DNA of 38,930 bases from Acidimicrobiales bacterium (GTDB taxonomy: Bacteria > Actinomycetota > Acidimicrobiia > Acidimicrobiales > SZUA-35). The stretch spans positions 1-38,930 of the forward strand of contig JAHEJO010000004.1 of NCBI GenBank assembly GCA_024638805.1, in the 5' to 3' direction. Position 1 is the stretch's first letter. Each line of letters opens with the position of its first letter. The position numbers and the translations under genes were made by a program. Below are positions 15,911-24,993 of the stretch, one piece after another. Under the pieces are notes generated by a model. It worked only from the letters and a program-made list of their open reading frames with translations, made no database searches and was not told the origin of the DNA.

Positions 15911-17388
15911 CGTTTTTCCTTTTGGTCGAGGTGGAGGTTCCAGAGGAGGTGCATCGCGTAGGACCGCCACGGCCGCCATCGCTCGGCGTGGGCGGCGAGG
16001 GTGGGGGCCGAGGAGGCCAGACCGAGTTCCTGTGCCTGACGGACGAGGACCAGATCGCCCGCTCCGAACGCATCGGGGTCACCGAGCGCCTTGGCGGCGA
16101 CCAGATTTGCGGTCCACGGGCCGATACCGTCGACACGCTGCATCGCTGTGACGGCGGTCGACCGGTCCGCCCAAGGTGACACGTCGATCCAGCCGGCGTC
16201 GATGGCGGCACAGAGGTTGACGAGCGCCGTGGCCCGGTTGGGGGGCAGGCCGAGATCGGCGGGGTCGAGCTCGGCCCACGTCCGGGCCGTCGGGAATGCG
16301 TACCTGACATCGCCCGCGGGTGTGGTGAGGGGGATGCCGTGGGCAGCGACCAGACGCGATGCGACGGCCACGGCGCTGGCCAGTGACACCTGCTGGTGCA
16401 GGACCGCTCTCACCGCAGCATCGGTGCCGTCCACCTCCCCGGGTGATCGCAGGCCGGGGGTCCGTCGGAGGATTCGGGCCAGGACCGGGTCCTGACCCAG
16501 GTCGTCGGCGATGGCGTGCGGGTCGGCGTCGAGATCGAGCAGGCGCCGCATGCGGTTGATCGCCTGCGGAAGATCGGGGAGGGCGCTCAGACGAAAGCGG
16601 GCGGCGAGGTGACCACGGTCGGCGGTGCTGAAATCCACTTCGACCGCTCCACCACCGGAGTCGAGCAGCAGCGAGCGCCGGTACACCAGACCTTCGACCT
16701 GCTCGACCCCGGCGACCGCGTGCAGGGCCAGCCAGCGCAGTAACTCCCGGGTGGCCAACGGTGCTCGAAACGAGAGTCTGAGGTCGATCCACTCCGGGTC
16801 ACCAACCGCCCCTCGGGATCCTCGGCGGCGCATCTGAGACGGGGTGGCGGCGAAGACCTCGGTGATCGTCTGGTTGAACTGCCGCACGCTGTGGAATCCG
16901 GTACCGAATGCGATGTCGGAGAAGGTCAGTGATGTGGTTTCGATCAGCGCTCGGGCCGAACGAGCTCTCCGGGCTCGAGCCAGCGCTTGGGGACCGCTTC
17001 CAACCTCCTGGGTGAGAACTCGTTGCAGGTGACGGTGGCTCACCGCCAGCTGCTCAGCCAGACCGGAGACGCCGTCCCGGTCGATGACGCCGTCCTCGAT
17101 CGCTCGCATCGCCCGGGCGACGAGATCGTCTCGCCGGTTCCACTCCGGGGAACCGGGCGTCGCATCCGGGGCGCATCGCTTGCACGACCGAAAGCCTGCC
17201 CGCTGGGCGGCTGCCGGGGTCGGGAAGAAGCGCATGTTGGTCCGTTTGGGCCGTGTCGGGGTCGGGCACGACGGCCGGCAGTAGATGCCGGTCGACGTGA
17301 CCCCGAGGGTGACCCAGCCATCGAAGCGTGCGTCGCGACTCTCGACCGCTCGCATCCATGCTTCAAGGGGTTCGGCCGGGGCAACCAC
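15907..17388 (-). CDS. Ada metal-binding domain / AraC HTH / AlkA glycosylase fusion
   Basis: A 493-residue adaptive-response protein. Order: an Ada N-terminal zinc domain (about 12-85) with the four Cys in GIYCRPSCPTP and FRSCKRC; an AraC-type helix-turn-helix pair (about 95-190); then an AlkA N-terminal domain (about 205-290) and a helix-hairpin-helix glycosylase domain with RVDGIGPWTANL and the catalytic Asp in FGAGDLVL. So one chain senses methyl phosphotriesters, regulates transcription and excises 3-methyladenine; the O6-methylguanine transferase is supplied by the next gene. GTG 17388 is used; ATG 17355 is a possible shorter start. Regulation is likely autogenous, through methylated Ada domain binding upstream. 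Confidence 0.93.
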   Translation of the reverse strand: MVAPAEPLEAWMRAVESRDARFDGWVTLGVTSTGIYCRPSCPTPTRPKRTNMRFFPTPAAAQRAGFRSCKRCAPDATPGSPEWNRRDDLVARAMRAIEDGVIDRDGVSGLAEQLAVSHRHLQRVLTQEVGSGPQALARARRARSARALIETTSLTFSDIAFGTGFHSVRQFNQTITEVFAATPSQMRRRGSRGAVGDPEWIDLRLSFRAPLATRELLRWLALHAVAGVEQVEGLVYRRSLLLDSGGGAVEVDFSTADRGHLAARFRLSALPDLPQAINRMRRLLDLDADPHAIADDLGQDPVLARILRRTPGLRSPGEVDGTDAAVRAVLHQQVSLASAVAVASRLVAAHGIPLTTPAGDVRYAFPTARTWAELDPADLGLPPNRATALVNLCAAIDAGWIDVSPWADRSTAVTAMQRVDGIGPWTANLVAAKALGDPDAFGAGDLVLVRQAQELGLASSAPTLAAHAERWRPWRSYAMHLLWNLHLDQKEKR

Positions 17389-17394
17389 TCCCCC

Positions 17395-17400
17395 AGTCTG
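17395..17400 (-). promoter_or_regulatory. -10 hexamer of ada-alkA
   Basis: On the minus strand CAGACT is followed by six bases (GGGGGA) and GTG 17388. The six bases could also act as a ribosome binding site if a longer mRNA exists. Confidence 0.45.
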
Positions 17401-17406
17401 TCCCGG

Positions 17407-17419
17407 TTGCGCCCCGGTT
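17407..17419 (-). promoter_or_regulatory. Candidate Ada box
   Basis: On the minus strand AAC-CGGGGC-GCAA. The E. coli Ada boxes are AAT and GCAA separated by six bases; the spacing is kept and seven-base GCAA half is exact, with AAC in place of AAT. AACCGG also recurs 11 bases on. It lies just upstream of the -10 of the Ada-AlkA gene, where autoregulation would be expected. Confidence 0.4.
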
Positions 17420-17458
17420 ACCTAGCGGAAATCGGACATCTCGCTCGTTCGTACCGGA

Positions 17459-18937
17459 TCACTCGACGTACATGGAGATGTCATGGGGATGACTCTCGCG
17501 CAAACCGGCTCCGGTGATCTTGGTGAGACGGGTGTTGTTCTGGAGGTCGGCAAGCGTTCCGGCCCCGGCATACCCCATGCCGCTGCGGATTCCACCGACG
17601 AGCTGGGACACCAACTCGGTGAGCGCCCCCGCATAACGCACACGACCCTCGACCCCTTCCGGTACATGCTTGAGCGGTCCGCCGCCGACGTTGCTGGCCG
17701 TGCCGGATCCGTAACGGTCGGCCGCCCGACCTCGCATGGCCCCCGCCGAACCCATGCCCCTGTAGGTCTTCCACATGGCTCCGTCGACGAGTTCGAGCTC
17801 GCCAGGCGCCTCGTCGCAACCAGCGAGTGCGTTCCCGAGCATCACGACGTCGGCGCCGGCGACAAACGCTTTCACGATGTCGCCGCTGTTGACGACACCC
17901 CCGTCGGCGATGATCGGCACACCGAGGGTACGACCCGCCTCGACGCATTCGAAGATCGCCGACACCTGGGGCATGCCGGCACCGGCGACGACCCGGGTGG
18001 TGCAGATCGAGCCCGCTCCCACGCCCACCTTCACCGCATCAGCCCCAGCCCCGACCAACGCTTCGACGCCCTCACGGGTCACGACATTGCCGCCTACGAC
18101 CGGGAGGTCGGGCCAACCCTTCTTGATCGTTTGGACCGCATGAACGACCCCTCTCGTGTGGCCGTGGGCGGTGTCGATCACGATCATGTCGACGCCCGCA
18201 TCGATCAGAGCCTCGGTCCGCTCGGCGGTGTCGGTGACGCCGACTGCAGCAGCGACCCTGAGACGGCCGCTGTCGTCGAGCGATGCGTTCGGCTTCTCGA
18301 TCCGTTTGGTGATGTCCTTGACCGTGATCAGACCGGTGAGTCGGCCCTCGCCGTCCACCAGAGGGAGCTTCTCGATGCGGTGGCGGTGCAGAATGCTGAC
18401 CGCATCGTCGAGGCTGGTCCCGGCCGGGGCGGTCACGAGACCCTCGCCGGTCATGAAGTCGGTGACCGGAAGGTCGAACTCGTCGGGACCGCAGAACCTG
18501 ATGTCACGGTTGGTCAGGATCCCCAGCAGTCGACCGTCGTCGGCGCAGATCGGTACACCGCTGATCTTGTGCCGGTTCATCAAGACCTCCGCATCGGCCA
18601 GGGTGCTGTTCGGCGTCAACGAGATCGGCGAGGTGATCATGCCGCTCTGAGCCCGTTTGACCCGGTCGACCTCGAGAGCCTGCTCGTCGATGTTCAGGTT
18701 GCGATGCAGGACGCCGATCCCCCCTTCGCGGGCCAGTCCGATCGCCATCGGCGCCTCGGAGACGGTGTCCATGGCGGCCGACATCAACGGCGTCGCCAGC
18801 CGGATCCCGCAGATCGACGTTGCGATGTCGACCTCGTGGGGTAGCACTTCGCTCCAGCCCGGAACGATGAGCACATCATCGAAGGTGAGCGACTCGAACG
18901 AATCCAGGAGGCGGGCATTGATGTCACGGGCGTTCAT
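17459..18937 (-). CDS. guaB: IMP dehydrogenase
   Basis: IMP to XMP, the committed step to GMP, using NAD+. 492 residues. The barrel starts FDDVLIVPGWSEVLP (19-33), two CBS domains follow (about 95-215), and the active-site loop GAGSICTTRVVAGAG carries Cys312. The flap and C-terminal MGSAGAMRGR and GGIRSGMGYAGA motifs are present. The ATG at 18937 overlaps the purN stop by four bases; an upstream in-frame extension of 114 residues lies over purN and is a shadow. Being last in the purine operon, it ties IMP production to GMP synthesis. The Ada-AlkA gene begins 70 bp beyond the stop. Confidence 0.97.
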   Translation of the reverse strand: MNARDINARLLDSFESLTFDDVLIVPGWSEVLPHEVDIATSICGIRLATPLMSAAMDTVSEAPMAIGLAREGGIGVLHRNLNIDEQALEVDRVKRAQSGMITSPISLTPNSTLADAEVLMNRHKISGVPICADDGRLLGILTNRDIRFCGPDEFDLPVTDFMTGEGLVTAPAGTSLDDAVSILHRHRIEKLPLVDGEGRLTGLITVKDITKRIEKPNASLDDSGRLRVAAAVGVTDTAERTEALIDAGVDMIVIDTAHGHTRGVVHAVQTIKKGWPDLPVVGGNVVTREGVEALVGAGADAVKVGVGAGSICTTRVVAGAGMPQVSAIFECVEAGRTLGVPIIADGGVVNSGDIVKAFVAGADVVMLGNALAGCDEAPGELELVDGAMWKTYRGMGSAGAMRGRAADRYGSGTASNVGGGPLKHVPEGVEGRVRYAGALTELVSQLVGGIRSGMGYAGAGTLADLQNNTRLTKITGAGLRESHPHDISMYVE

Positions 18938-19587
18938 GAGCGAACCTCGGCGGGGTGATGTGGCGGGGTCGGGCGTTTGCGATTCGTCGGCGGCCCCGAC
19001 TCGAGCGCGATCGCGACCGCTTGGGGAAGGATTCGATGTTCTACAGCATGGACTCGCTCGGTGAGCGTGTCGAGCGTGTCGCCCGGCTCGATCGGCACCT
19101 CGGCGGCCACGATCACCGGGCCGTCGTCGACGCCGCCGTCGGGCACCCAGTGAACCATCACACCGGTGTGATCGACCGTGCCCGACCCGTAGGCGTCGAA
19201 GGCGTCGGTGATGGCGGTGGCCCCCGGGAACATGCCGGGCAGGGCGGGATGCAGGTTGACGATGGGGAACCGGCGGCACAGGCCGTCGGTGAGGATGCGC
19301 ATCCAGCCCGCCAGGATCACCAGTTCGGGCCGCAACGCCTGCAGGATCGGCAATAGTCGGGCGTCGTAGCGGTGGCGGGATTCTCCCGGGAACCGCTCCA
19401 GCACGATCCCGGCAACGCCGCCGCTCGCCGCCCGTTCCAGGACACGAGCATCCGAATGGTCACTCACCACCGCAACGATCTCGCCGTGGAGATCGCCGGC
19501 GGCGGTCGCATCGAGCAGCACCTGCGCATTCGAACCGTTTCCGGATGCGAGAATCACCAGTCGCGGAGGGCTACCGGGATGGGTCAC
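18934..19587 (-). CDS. purN: Phosphoribosylglycinamide formyltransferase
   Basis: GART step: transfers a formyl group from 10-formyl-THF to GAR. 217 residues. Motifs: LASGNGSNAQVLLDA (phosphate-binding), NLHPALPG and HWVPDGGVDDGPVI with the catalytic Asn-His-Asp set. The start is GTG 19587, which overlaps the purDM stop by four bases (GTGA); no ATG is available nearby, and the strand LVILASGNGSN starts ten residues in, as in the family. It follows a purD-purM fusion, so the three activities are read in the same order as the animal enzyme. Confidence 0.95.
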   Translation of the reverse strand: MTHPGSPPRLVILASGNGSNAQVLLDATAAGDLHGEIVAVVSDHSDARVLERAASGGVAGIVLERFPGESRHRYDARLLPILQALRPELVILAGWMRILTDGLCRRFPIVNLHPALPGMFPGATAITDAFDAYGSGTVDHTGVMVHWVPDGGVDDGPVIVAAEVPIEPGDTLDTLTERVHAVEHRILPQAVAIALESGPPTNRKRPTPPHHPAEVRS

Positions 19588-22106
19588 GAGAGGACGATGC
19601 CCGGTGTTGCCGTGACCTCGCCGATCACGTAGGTCTCCTCGAGGATTGCGTCCCGTACCGATACGGTGTCCGCCGGAGCGGTGACGACGACCATGCCGAT
19701 CCCGCAATTCAGGATCTGGTGCGCATCCTCGACGCCGAGTCCCGCTTGCTTGATCAGGTACTGGAACAGCGGTGGCTGTTGCCACGTCGACCGGTCGATG
19801 AACGCCCCGAGATCGTCGGGCAGCACCCGGGGAAGGTTGTCGACCAGCCCGCCGCCGGTGATGTGCGCCAGCGCCGCCACCTTCTTCGTTCCGAGGGCGT
19901 CGCCCAGCACCCAGAGATAGCTGCGGTGTGTGGCCAGGAGTGCGTCGAGAATCGATTCGCCGGCGCCCCCCGGCAACAGCGCATGCACGTCCTTGCCGGC
20001 GATGACGCTCCTGGCCAGCGAGTAGCCGTTGGTGTGCAATCCGGACGACTTCACCCCGATCAGCTGATACCCCGGTGCGATGCCGGCGCCGGGAAGCAGG
20101 TCGGCCCGCTCGACCACGCCGACCATCGTCCCGGAGATGTCGACCGAACCGGGCGCGAGCACGCCGGGCATCTCGGCGGTCTCACCACCGAGGAGAACAC
20201 AACCGGCGGTTCGACACGCAGCCGCCATTCCGTCGACGATCTGACCGACCACCTCCGGATCCAGCTTGGCGGCTGCGACGGTGTCGAGGAAGAAAAGGGG
20301 GACCGCCCCCTGGACGAGGACGTCGTTGATGCCGTGGTTGACGATGTCGGTGCCGAGCCCGGCCCAGGCCTCGGCCGCATCACGCCCGGTCGCGGTGGAG
20401 AGCTCGGCGAGCATCGTCTTGGTTCCGACCCCGTCGGTGCTCGCCACGAGCAGGGGATCGTCCATCGCCGACAGCTGGGTGGCCGCAAAGACCCCACCGA
20501 AGCTCCCGAGCCCGGCGACGACCCTGTTGTCGTGGGTGCTCTTGACCGCACCGCTGATTCGTCTCGTCGTCGCTGCGCCCGCTGCCAATGACACACCCGC
20601 GTTGGCGTAGGCATCGTTCTCGGCATCGCCGGGGATCGTCCTGACCGACGTCTCCTTCGCTTTCAGCCGTTCCGCGGCCCGGTCGACGTAACGCCAACCG
20701 ATGTCGTTGCGGGCGAAGAGACCGTCGCCGACGATTTGGTCGACGATGGCGTAGCTGCGCTCCAACGCCTCGGCCAGATCGGAGCCGATCCCGACCGCAT
20801 TGATCACCCGACCGCCACGGCTCACGAGCGATCCGTCGATGTCGGCGGTGCCCGCATGGATCACACGCGCACCCTCGACGCTGACGATCGGCGGGACCCG
20901 AACACCGGTCTTGGGAACGGCTGGGTAGCCGTCGGCGCACACGACCACCGCCGACGCGGTCATACCCTCTTTGGCGGTCATGGGTTCCCAGGGTTGTGAC
21001 GTCGCGGCGGCGTACATGACCTCGAGCAGGTCGTCGTCGAAGAGGGGCAGGAGCACCTGGGCTTCGGGATCACCGAAGCGGCAGTTGTACTCGATCAGGC
21101 GGGGGCCGTCGGCGGTGAGCATGAGTCCGGCATACACCACCCCCACGTAGGGCGTACCCTCGTCGACCATTCCGGCCTGGACCGGGACGAGGAACATGTT
21201 CTCCACAAGCTCGATGAGCAACGGGTCGAGACCGGGAACCGGGGCGAACGCCCCCATACCGCCGGTGTTCGGTCCTGTGTCGCCCTCGCCGACCCGTTTG
21301 TGGTCCTGGGCGATCAGCCCCCCCAACGGATCGATCTGCACCGCTGAACAGATCCCGAAGAGGCTGACCTCCTCGCCGCTCAGCTGCTCCTCGAGCACGA
21401 TGGCGCCCCCGCCGTCGCTCAGGAACTCGATCACCGCTGCCTCGGCCTCGAATCGGTCCTCGGGCACGATCACGCCCTTTCCGCCTGCCAGACCGTCGGC
21501 TTTCACGACCACGTCGAAGGGTTGGTCGGCCAGCCATTGGAGGGCGGCATCTACGTCGGTGAAGGTCGCATTGACCGGGCCGGGGATGCCGTGGCGGTCG
21601 GCGAAGGCACGGGCGAAACTCTTGCTGCCCTCGAGTCGAGCGGCTGCCGCCGACGGTCCGAAGCAGTTGATCCCGGACCGTGCGAGGCGGTCAGCCAGAC
21701 CGTCGACCAGCGGTTTCTCGGGACCGACGACGACCAGATCGACGTTCTTCTCCGCACAGAAACCCACCACCGCCTCGAAGTCGTCGACGTCGAGAGCGAC
21801 GTTGTAGGCGCGGGTGCCCGGGTTGCCGGGGGCGACGTACAGCTCCCGGAGTCGAGGTGATTCGGCGATCGAGTTGGCCATGGTGTGCTCACGCCCACCC
21901 GACCCGATAAGAAGAACGTCGAGGAGGCCTACCCGGTCACCACCGGCCCGGGTCTCGGCCTCGAGCCCTTCGAGTTCGGTCTCGATGACGGTGTCGAGTG
22001 GCGCCGAACCGGGAACGGTCCTGGTGGTGGGACCGTCGAGATCGACGCCGGTGTCGGTGTCGGTCACCGGTTCGGACCCAGCTCCTTCACTTCGTCGTTC
22101 GTTCAA
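19584..22106 (-). CDS. Fused phosphoribosylamine-glycine ligase / AIR synthase (PurD-PurM)
   Basis: An 840-residue bifunctional enzyme that does steps 2 and 5 of purine synthesis. The first half (about 63-490) is GARS, beginning VLLIGSGGREHTMA and containing KADGLAGGKGVI and the ATP-grasp NTGGMGAFAPVP and EYNCRFGDPE. The second half (about 505-840) is AIRS, beginning YANAGVSLAAGA, with STDGVGTKTMLAEL, GGETAEMPGVL and KSSGLHTNGYSLAR. The join is a short linker (about 490-505). The first 60 residues are an acidic low-complexity tail. The start as given is TTG 22106, overlapping the purF stop; GTG 22067 is an alternative. No stop codon divides the halves, so the fusion is in-frame in this sequence. 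Confidence 0.92.
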   Translation of the reverse strand: MNERRSEGAGSEPVTDTDTGVDLDGPTTRTVPGSAPLDTVIETELEGLEAETRAGGDRVGLLDVLLIGSGGREHTMANSIAESPRLRELYVAPGNPGTRAYNVALDVDDFEAVVGFCAEKNVDLVVVGPEKPLVDGLADRLARSGINCFGPSAAAARLEGSKSFARAFADRHGIPGPVNATFTDVDAALQWLADQPFDVVVKADGLAGGKGVIVPEDRFEAEAAVIEFLSDGGGAIVLEEQLSGEEVSLFGICSAVQIDPLGGLIAQDHKRVGEGDTGPNTGGMGAFAPVPGLDPLLIELVENMFLVPVQAGMVDEGTPYVGVVYAGLMLTADGPRLIEYNCRFGDPEAQVLLPLFDDDLLEVMYAAATSQPWEPMTAKEGMTASAVVVCADGYPAVPKTGVRVPPIVSVEGARVIHAGTADIDGSLVSRGGRVINAVGIGSDLAEALERSYAIVDQIVGDGLFARNDIGWRYVDRAAERLKAKETSVRTIPGDAENDAYANAGVSLAAGAATTRRISGAVKSTHDNRVVAGLGSFGGVFAATQLSAMDDPLLVASTDGVGTKTMLAELSTATGRDAAEAWAGLGTDIVNHGINDVLVQGAVPLFFLDTVAAAKLDPEVVGQIVDGMAAACRTAGCVLLGGETAEMPGVLAPGSVDISGTMVGVVERADLLPGAGIAPGYQLIGVKSSGLHTNGYSLARSVIAGKDVHALLPGGAGESILDALLATHRSYLWVLGDALGTKKVAALAHITGGGLVDNLPRVLPDDLGAFIDRSTWQQPPLFQYLIKQAGLGVEDAHQILNCGIGMVVVTAPADTVSVRDAILEETYVIGEVTATPGIVLS

Positions 22107-23569
22107 CCGAGAACCCCGTCGAATCTCCCCTTGTTGTCACCGAGACTCAGCTGGACCGGCACGGGATAGGAGCCGGTGAAGCATGCGTTGCAGTATCCGT
22201 ACTCGCCTCGTTCGATCTGATCGAGGCCGATGGCGCCGGACGGACCGATCGCCTGCATCATCCGATCGACACCGAGGAACCCGAGCGAGTCCGCTCCGAT
22301 GTGTTGGGCGATCTCGGGAACGCCCAGCTGGTGGGCGATCAGCTGGTCGTAGGAACCCATGTCGACGCCGAAAAAACACGGGTGGGCGATCGGCGGGCAG
22401 GTGATCCGCACGTGCACCTCGGTGGCGCCGGCTTCGCGGACCAGCCGCACCAGCGGGCCGCTCGTCGTGCCGCGCACGATCGAGTCGTCGACCATCACGA
22501 CCCTCTTGCCGTAGAGGTTCTCCGCCAACGTCATGAACTTGAGGGCAACGCCCTGGCGGCGGAGATCGTCGGTCGGTTCGATGAACGTCCGACCGATGTA
22601 GCGGTTCTTCACGAACCCCTCGTTGTAGGTGATGCCCGAGACGGCGGCGTATCCGATCGCGGCGGGCATCGACGAGTCAGGGACCGGAATGACGACATCG
22701 GCGTCGACGGGGTGTTCCCGGGCGAGCTCCTCTCCGAGTCGCTGCCGCACCGCGTGCACGCTCTTGCCATCCCACACCGCGTCGGGCCGGGAGAAGTAGA
22801 TGTGCTCGAACGTGCAGCGAGCCTGGTCCTTCTGGGGTCTGACCGCCTGGAAACTCTTCATCAGTGATCCCTGCAGCACCACGACCTCGCCGGGCTCGAT
22901 CTCCCGGATCTTTTCGCATCCGAGGGTTCGCAGTGCGCCGGTTTCGGAGGCGACGGCATGCCCTCCGGAAGGGAAGCGGCCCAGGCTCAGCGGGCGAAAT
23001 CCCCATGGATCACGGCAGGCGATCACCTTGGTGCCGACGATGAGCGCCAGGGAAAACGCACCTTCCCATTTGGGGATCGTGTTGGCGAGCCGCTCCTCCC
23101 AGGTCGCTCCGTCGGCGGCGGCGAGCATCAGCGCAACGACCTCGGTGTCCGAGGAGCTCATCAGCCCGGCGCCGCGTTCGAGCAGCTGTTCTCGCAGGCG
23201 GTCGGCGTTGGTGATGTTGCCGTTGTGGGCGACGCCCAGCGGGCCGTACAGGGTCTCGACCACGAACGGCTGCACGTTTCGGTCGTTGTCGCCGCCGGTG
23301 GTGGAGTAACGGGTGTGGCCGATGGCCATCGACCCGACGAGCGGATCCAGGGTGCCGGCACTGAAGACCGAACTCACCAAACCCCTCCCCTTGTGAGCCC
23401 GCAATACGCGACCATCGCTCACCGCGATGCCGGCCGCTTCTTGTCCGCGATGTTGCAGGGCGTGAAGGCCGAAGAAGGCCGGCCGGGCCGCCTCTCCGGA
23501 AGGCAGGGAAACCCCGAGGACTCCGCACTCCTCCTCGGGATGATCGGATTCGTACATGGGTGCGTGCAT
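22103..23569 (-). CDS. purF: Amidophosphoribosyltransferase
   Basis: First committed step of purine synthesis: PRPP plus glutamine to phosphoribosylamine. 488 residues. An N-terminal propeptide of 14 residues precedes Cys15 of CGVLGVSLP, the glutaminase nucleophile exposed after cleavage; the shorter start at Met5 (23557) would leave a 10-residue propeptide. The PRPP-binding motif is VVMVDDSIVRGTTSG. Cys in TCPPIAHPCFFGVD and YGYCNACFTG suggest the iron-sulfur-containing B. subtilis type. No ribosome binding site is seen; it starts nine bases after purE. Confidence 0.97.
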   Translation of the reverse strand: MHAPMYESDHPEEECGVLGVSLPSGEAARPAFFGLHALQHRGQEAAGIAVSDGRVLRAHKGRGLVSSVFSAGTLDPLVGSMAIGHTRYSTTGGDNDRNVQPFVVETLYGPLGVAHNGNITNADRLREQLLERGAGLMSSSDTEVVALMLAAADGATWEERLANTIPKWEGAFSLALIVGTKVIACRDPWGFRPLSLGRFPSGGHAVASETGALRTLGCEKIREIEPGEVVVLQGSLMKSFQAVRPQKDQARCTFEHIYFSRPDAVWDGKSVHAVRQRLGEELAREHPVDADVVIPVPDSSMPAAIGYAAVSGITYNEGFVKNRYIGRTFIEPTDDLRRQGVALKFMTLAENLYGKRVVMVDDSIVRGTTSGPLVRLVREAGATEVHVRITCPPIAHPCFFGVDMGSYDQLIAHQLGVPEIAQHIGADSLGFLGVDRMMQAIGPSGAIGLDQIERGEYGYCNACFTGSYPVPVQLSLGDNKGRFDGVLG

Positions 23570-23578
23570 TGGGTGGGT

Positions 23579-24061
23579 TCAGGGGTTGTGTTCGGCGTCG
23601 GCGTCGAGCACGGTGCGCGCACGAGCGGCGAGGTTGGCCCGTATCCGTTCTTTGAGTTCGGGATCGTTGAGCCCAAGGATCCTGGCCGCCGCCAGCGCAG
23701 CATTGGTGGGGTGCAGCGCCGTCAACGGATCCACGCCGGGCGGTGTGCGCAGGCTCGACAGCACGTCCAGCCCGGCGAATGCATTGGCCGACGGGGGGCA
23801 GGCGATCACCGGTGACGCAACGTTGGCTGCGGTCAATCCGGACAGTGCGTCGCTCATCCCGGCGACGGTTACGAAAACCACCGGTTCGGGGTCGTTGTCG
23901 TACTCGGCCAGCAGCGTGAGCACGTGCTGCGGCACGCGATGCGCCGAACCGACCCTCCAGGTGTTGGGCACACCGAGTTCGTCGAGGACCGCCCGGATTC
24001 TGGCGACCCACTCGACATCGCTGGGCGAACCGCTGAGGACGACGACCCTTCCCGAACTCAC
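23579..24061 (-). CDS. purE: N5-carboxyaminoimidazole ribonucleotide mutase
   Basis: Converts N5-CAIR to CAIR. 160 residues; class I PurE. The substrate loop is LSGSPSDVEW, followed by GSAHRVPQ with the catalytic His; the conserved PVIACPPS and LTALHPTNAALAAARIL follow. The start is GTG 24061, overlapping the purC stop by four bases. PurK, normally its partner, is not in the window. Within the operon it sits between purC and purF. Confidence 0.95.
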   Translation of the reverse strand: MSSGRVVVLSGSPSDVEWVARIRAVLDELGVPNTWRVGSAHRVPQHVLTLLAEYDNDPEPVVFVTVAGMSDALSGLTAANVASPVIACPPSANAFAGLDVLSSLRTPPGVDPLTALHPTNAALAAARILGLNDPELKERIRANLAARARTVLDADAEHNP

Positions 24062-24993
24062 GCTGAACCCTCCAGGATGTGGGCGAGATTGGCCCGCAAG
24101 CGGTCCTCGGCCGGTTGTGCACCGGGCTCGAAGACCCGACCGGTGAGACGTTCGTACAGTTCGACGTAGCGGGACGAGGCAGCATCCAACACCGAACCGG
24201 GCAACTCCGGCGGAGCCCCCTCTCCGGTGTAGCCGATCTCCTTGAGCGCAAGCCGCACGGGTTCTTTGTCGAAACTCTCCGGGCCACGACCCGAGGCGAG
24301 ACGTTCTGTGAGTGAGTCAACCGCCCAGAACCTGCTGGAATCGGGCGTGTGGACCTCATCGATCAGCAGAAGGGTGCCATCGGGGGCGAGTCCGAACTCG
24401 TATTTGGTGTCGGCGAGGACGAAACCGGCGCCGGCGGCCACCTCGGTGCCCCTGCGGAACAGTTCGAGGGCTACCTTCTGGATCTCGGTCCACAACCCCG
24501 GCTCGACCAGACCTGTGGAGGCGACGTCGTCGACGGTGATCGGCTGATCGTGTCCGCCCTTTTCGGCCTTCGTGGTCGGCGTGATCAGCGGTTCGGGCAG
24601 CGGGCCGTGCGGTTCGAGCCCATCGGGAAGGCGATAACCGTAAAGGACGCGTTCCCCGGCGAGGTAGCGGGGGAGAACCGACGTGCTGGTGGACCCGGTG
24701 AGCCGGCCCCGGACCACCACTTCGACCGGTAGGGGTTGCGCATCGATGGCGATCAGAGCGTTGGGGTCGGGGATCTCGACGACGTGGTTGGGCACGATGT
24801 CGGCGGTGAGGGCGAACCACCAGGCGGCCAGCTGGTTCAACACCTGACCTTTGTGGGCGACCGTGCCGATCACCCGATCGAACGCGCTCAGACGATCCGT
24901 CGTGACGAGCAACCGCTTCTGACCAGGGAGTTCCCAGCTCTCTCGGACTTTGCCCGAACTGTGTCCCGGCAGATCGAGCCACACATTGTCCAT
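24058..24993 (-). CDS. purC: SAICAR synthetase
   Basis: Joins aspartate to CAIR with ATP. 311 residues, longer than the 235-residue enterobacterial form and like actinobacterial PurC. Motifs: GHSSGKVRESWELPG (ATP loop), TDRLSAFDRVI, VEVVVRGRLTGS, ADTKYEFGL and LLIDEVHTPDSSRFW. ATG 24993 begins 12 residues before the conserved SGKVRE, which fits the family. Two in-frame Met codons at 25020 and 25023 are possible alternatives, and the frame stays open through the gap towards purQ. The stop overlaps purE. Confidence 0.95.
   Translation of the reverse strand: MDNVWLDLPGHSSGKVRESWELPGQKRLLVTTDRLSAFDRVIGTVAHKGQVLNQLAAWWFALTADIVPNHVVEIPDPNALIAIDAQPLPVEVVVRGRLTGSTSTSVLPRYLAGERVLYGYRLPDGLEPHGPLPEPLITPTTKAEKGGHDQPITVDDVASTGLVEPGLWTEIQKVALELFRRGTEVAAGAGFVLADTKYEFGLAPDGTLLLIDEVHTPDSSRFWAVDSLTERLASGRGPESFDKEPVRLALKEIGYTGEGAPPELPGSVLDAASSRYVELYERLTGRVFEPGAQPAEDRLRANLAHILEGSA

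Noticed and set aside
18938-19279. 114-residue N-terminal extension of guaB
   Set aside because: Lies over purN in another frame, is Arg-rich, and the ATGA overlap at 18937 gives a normal IMPDH start.
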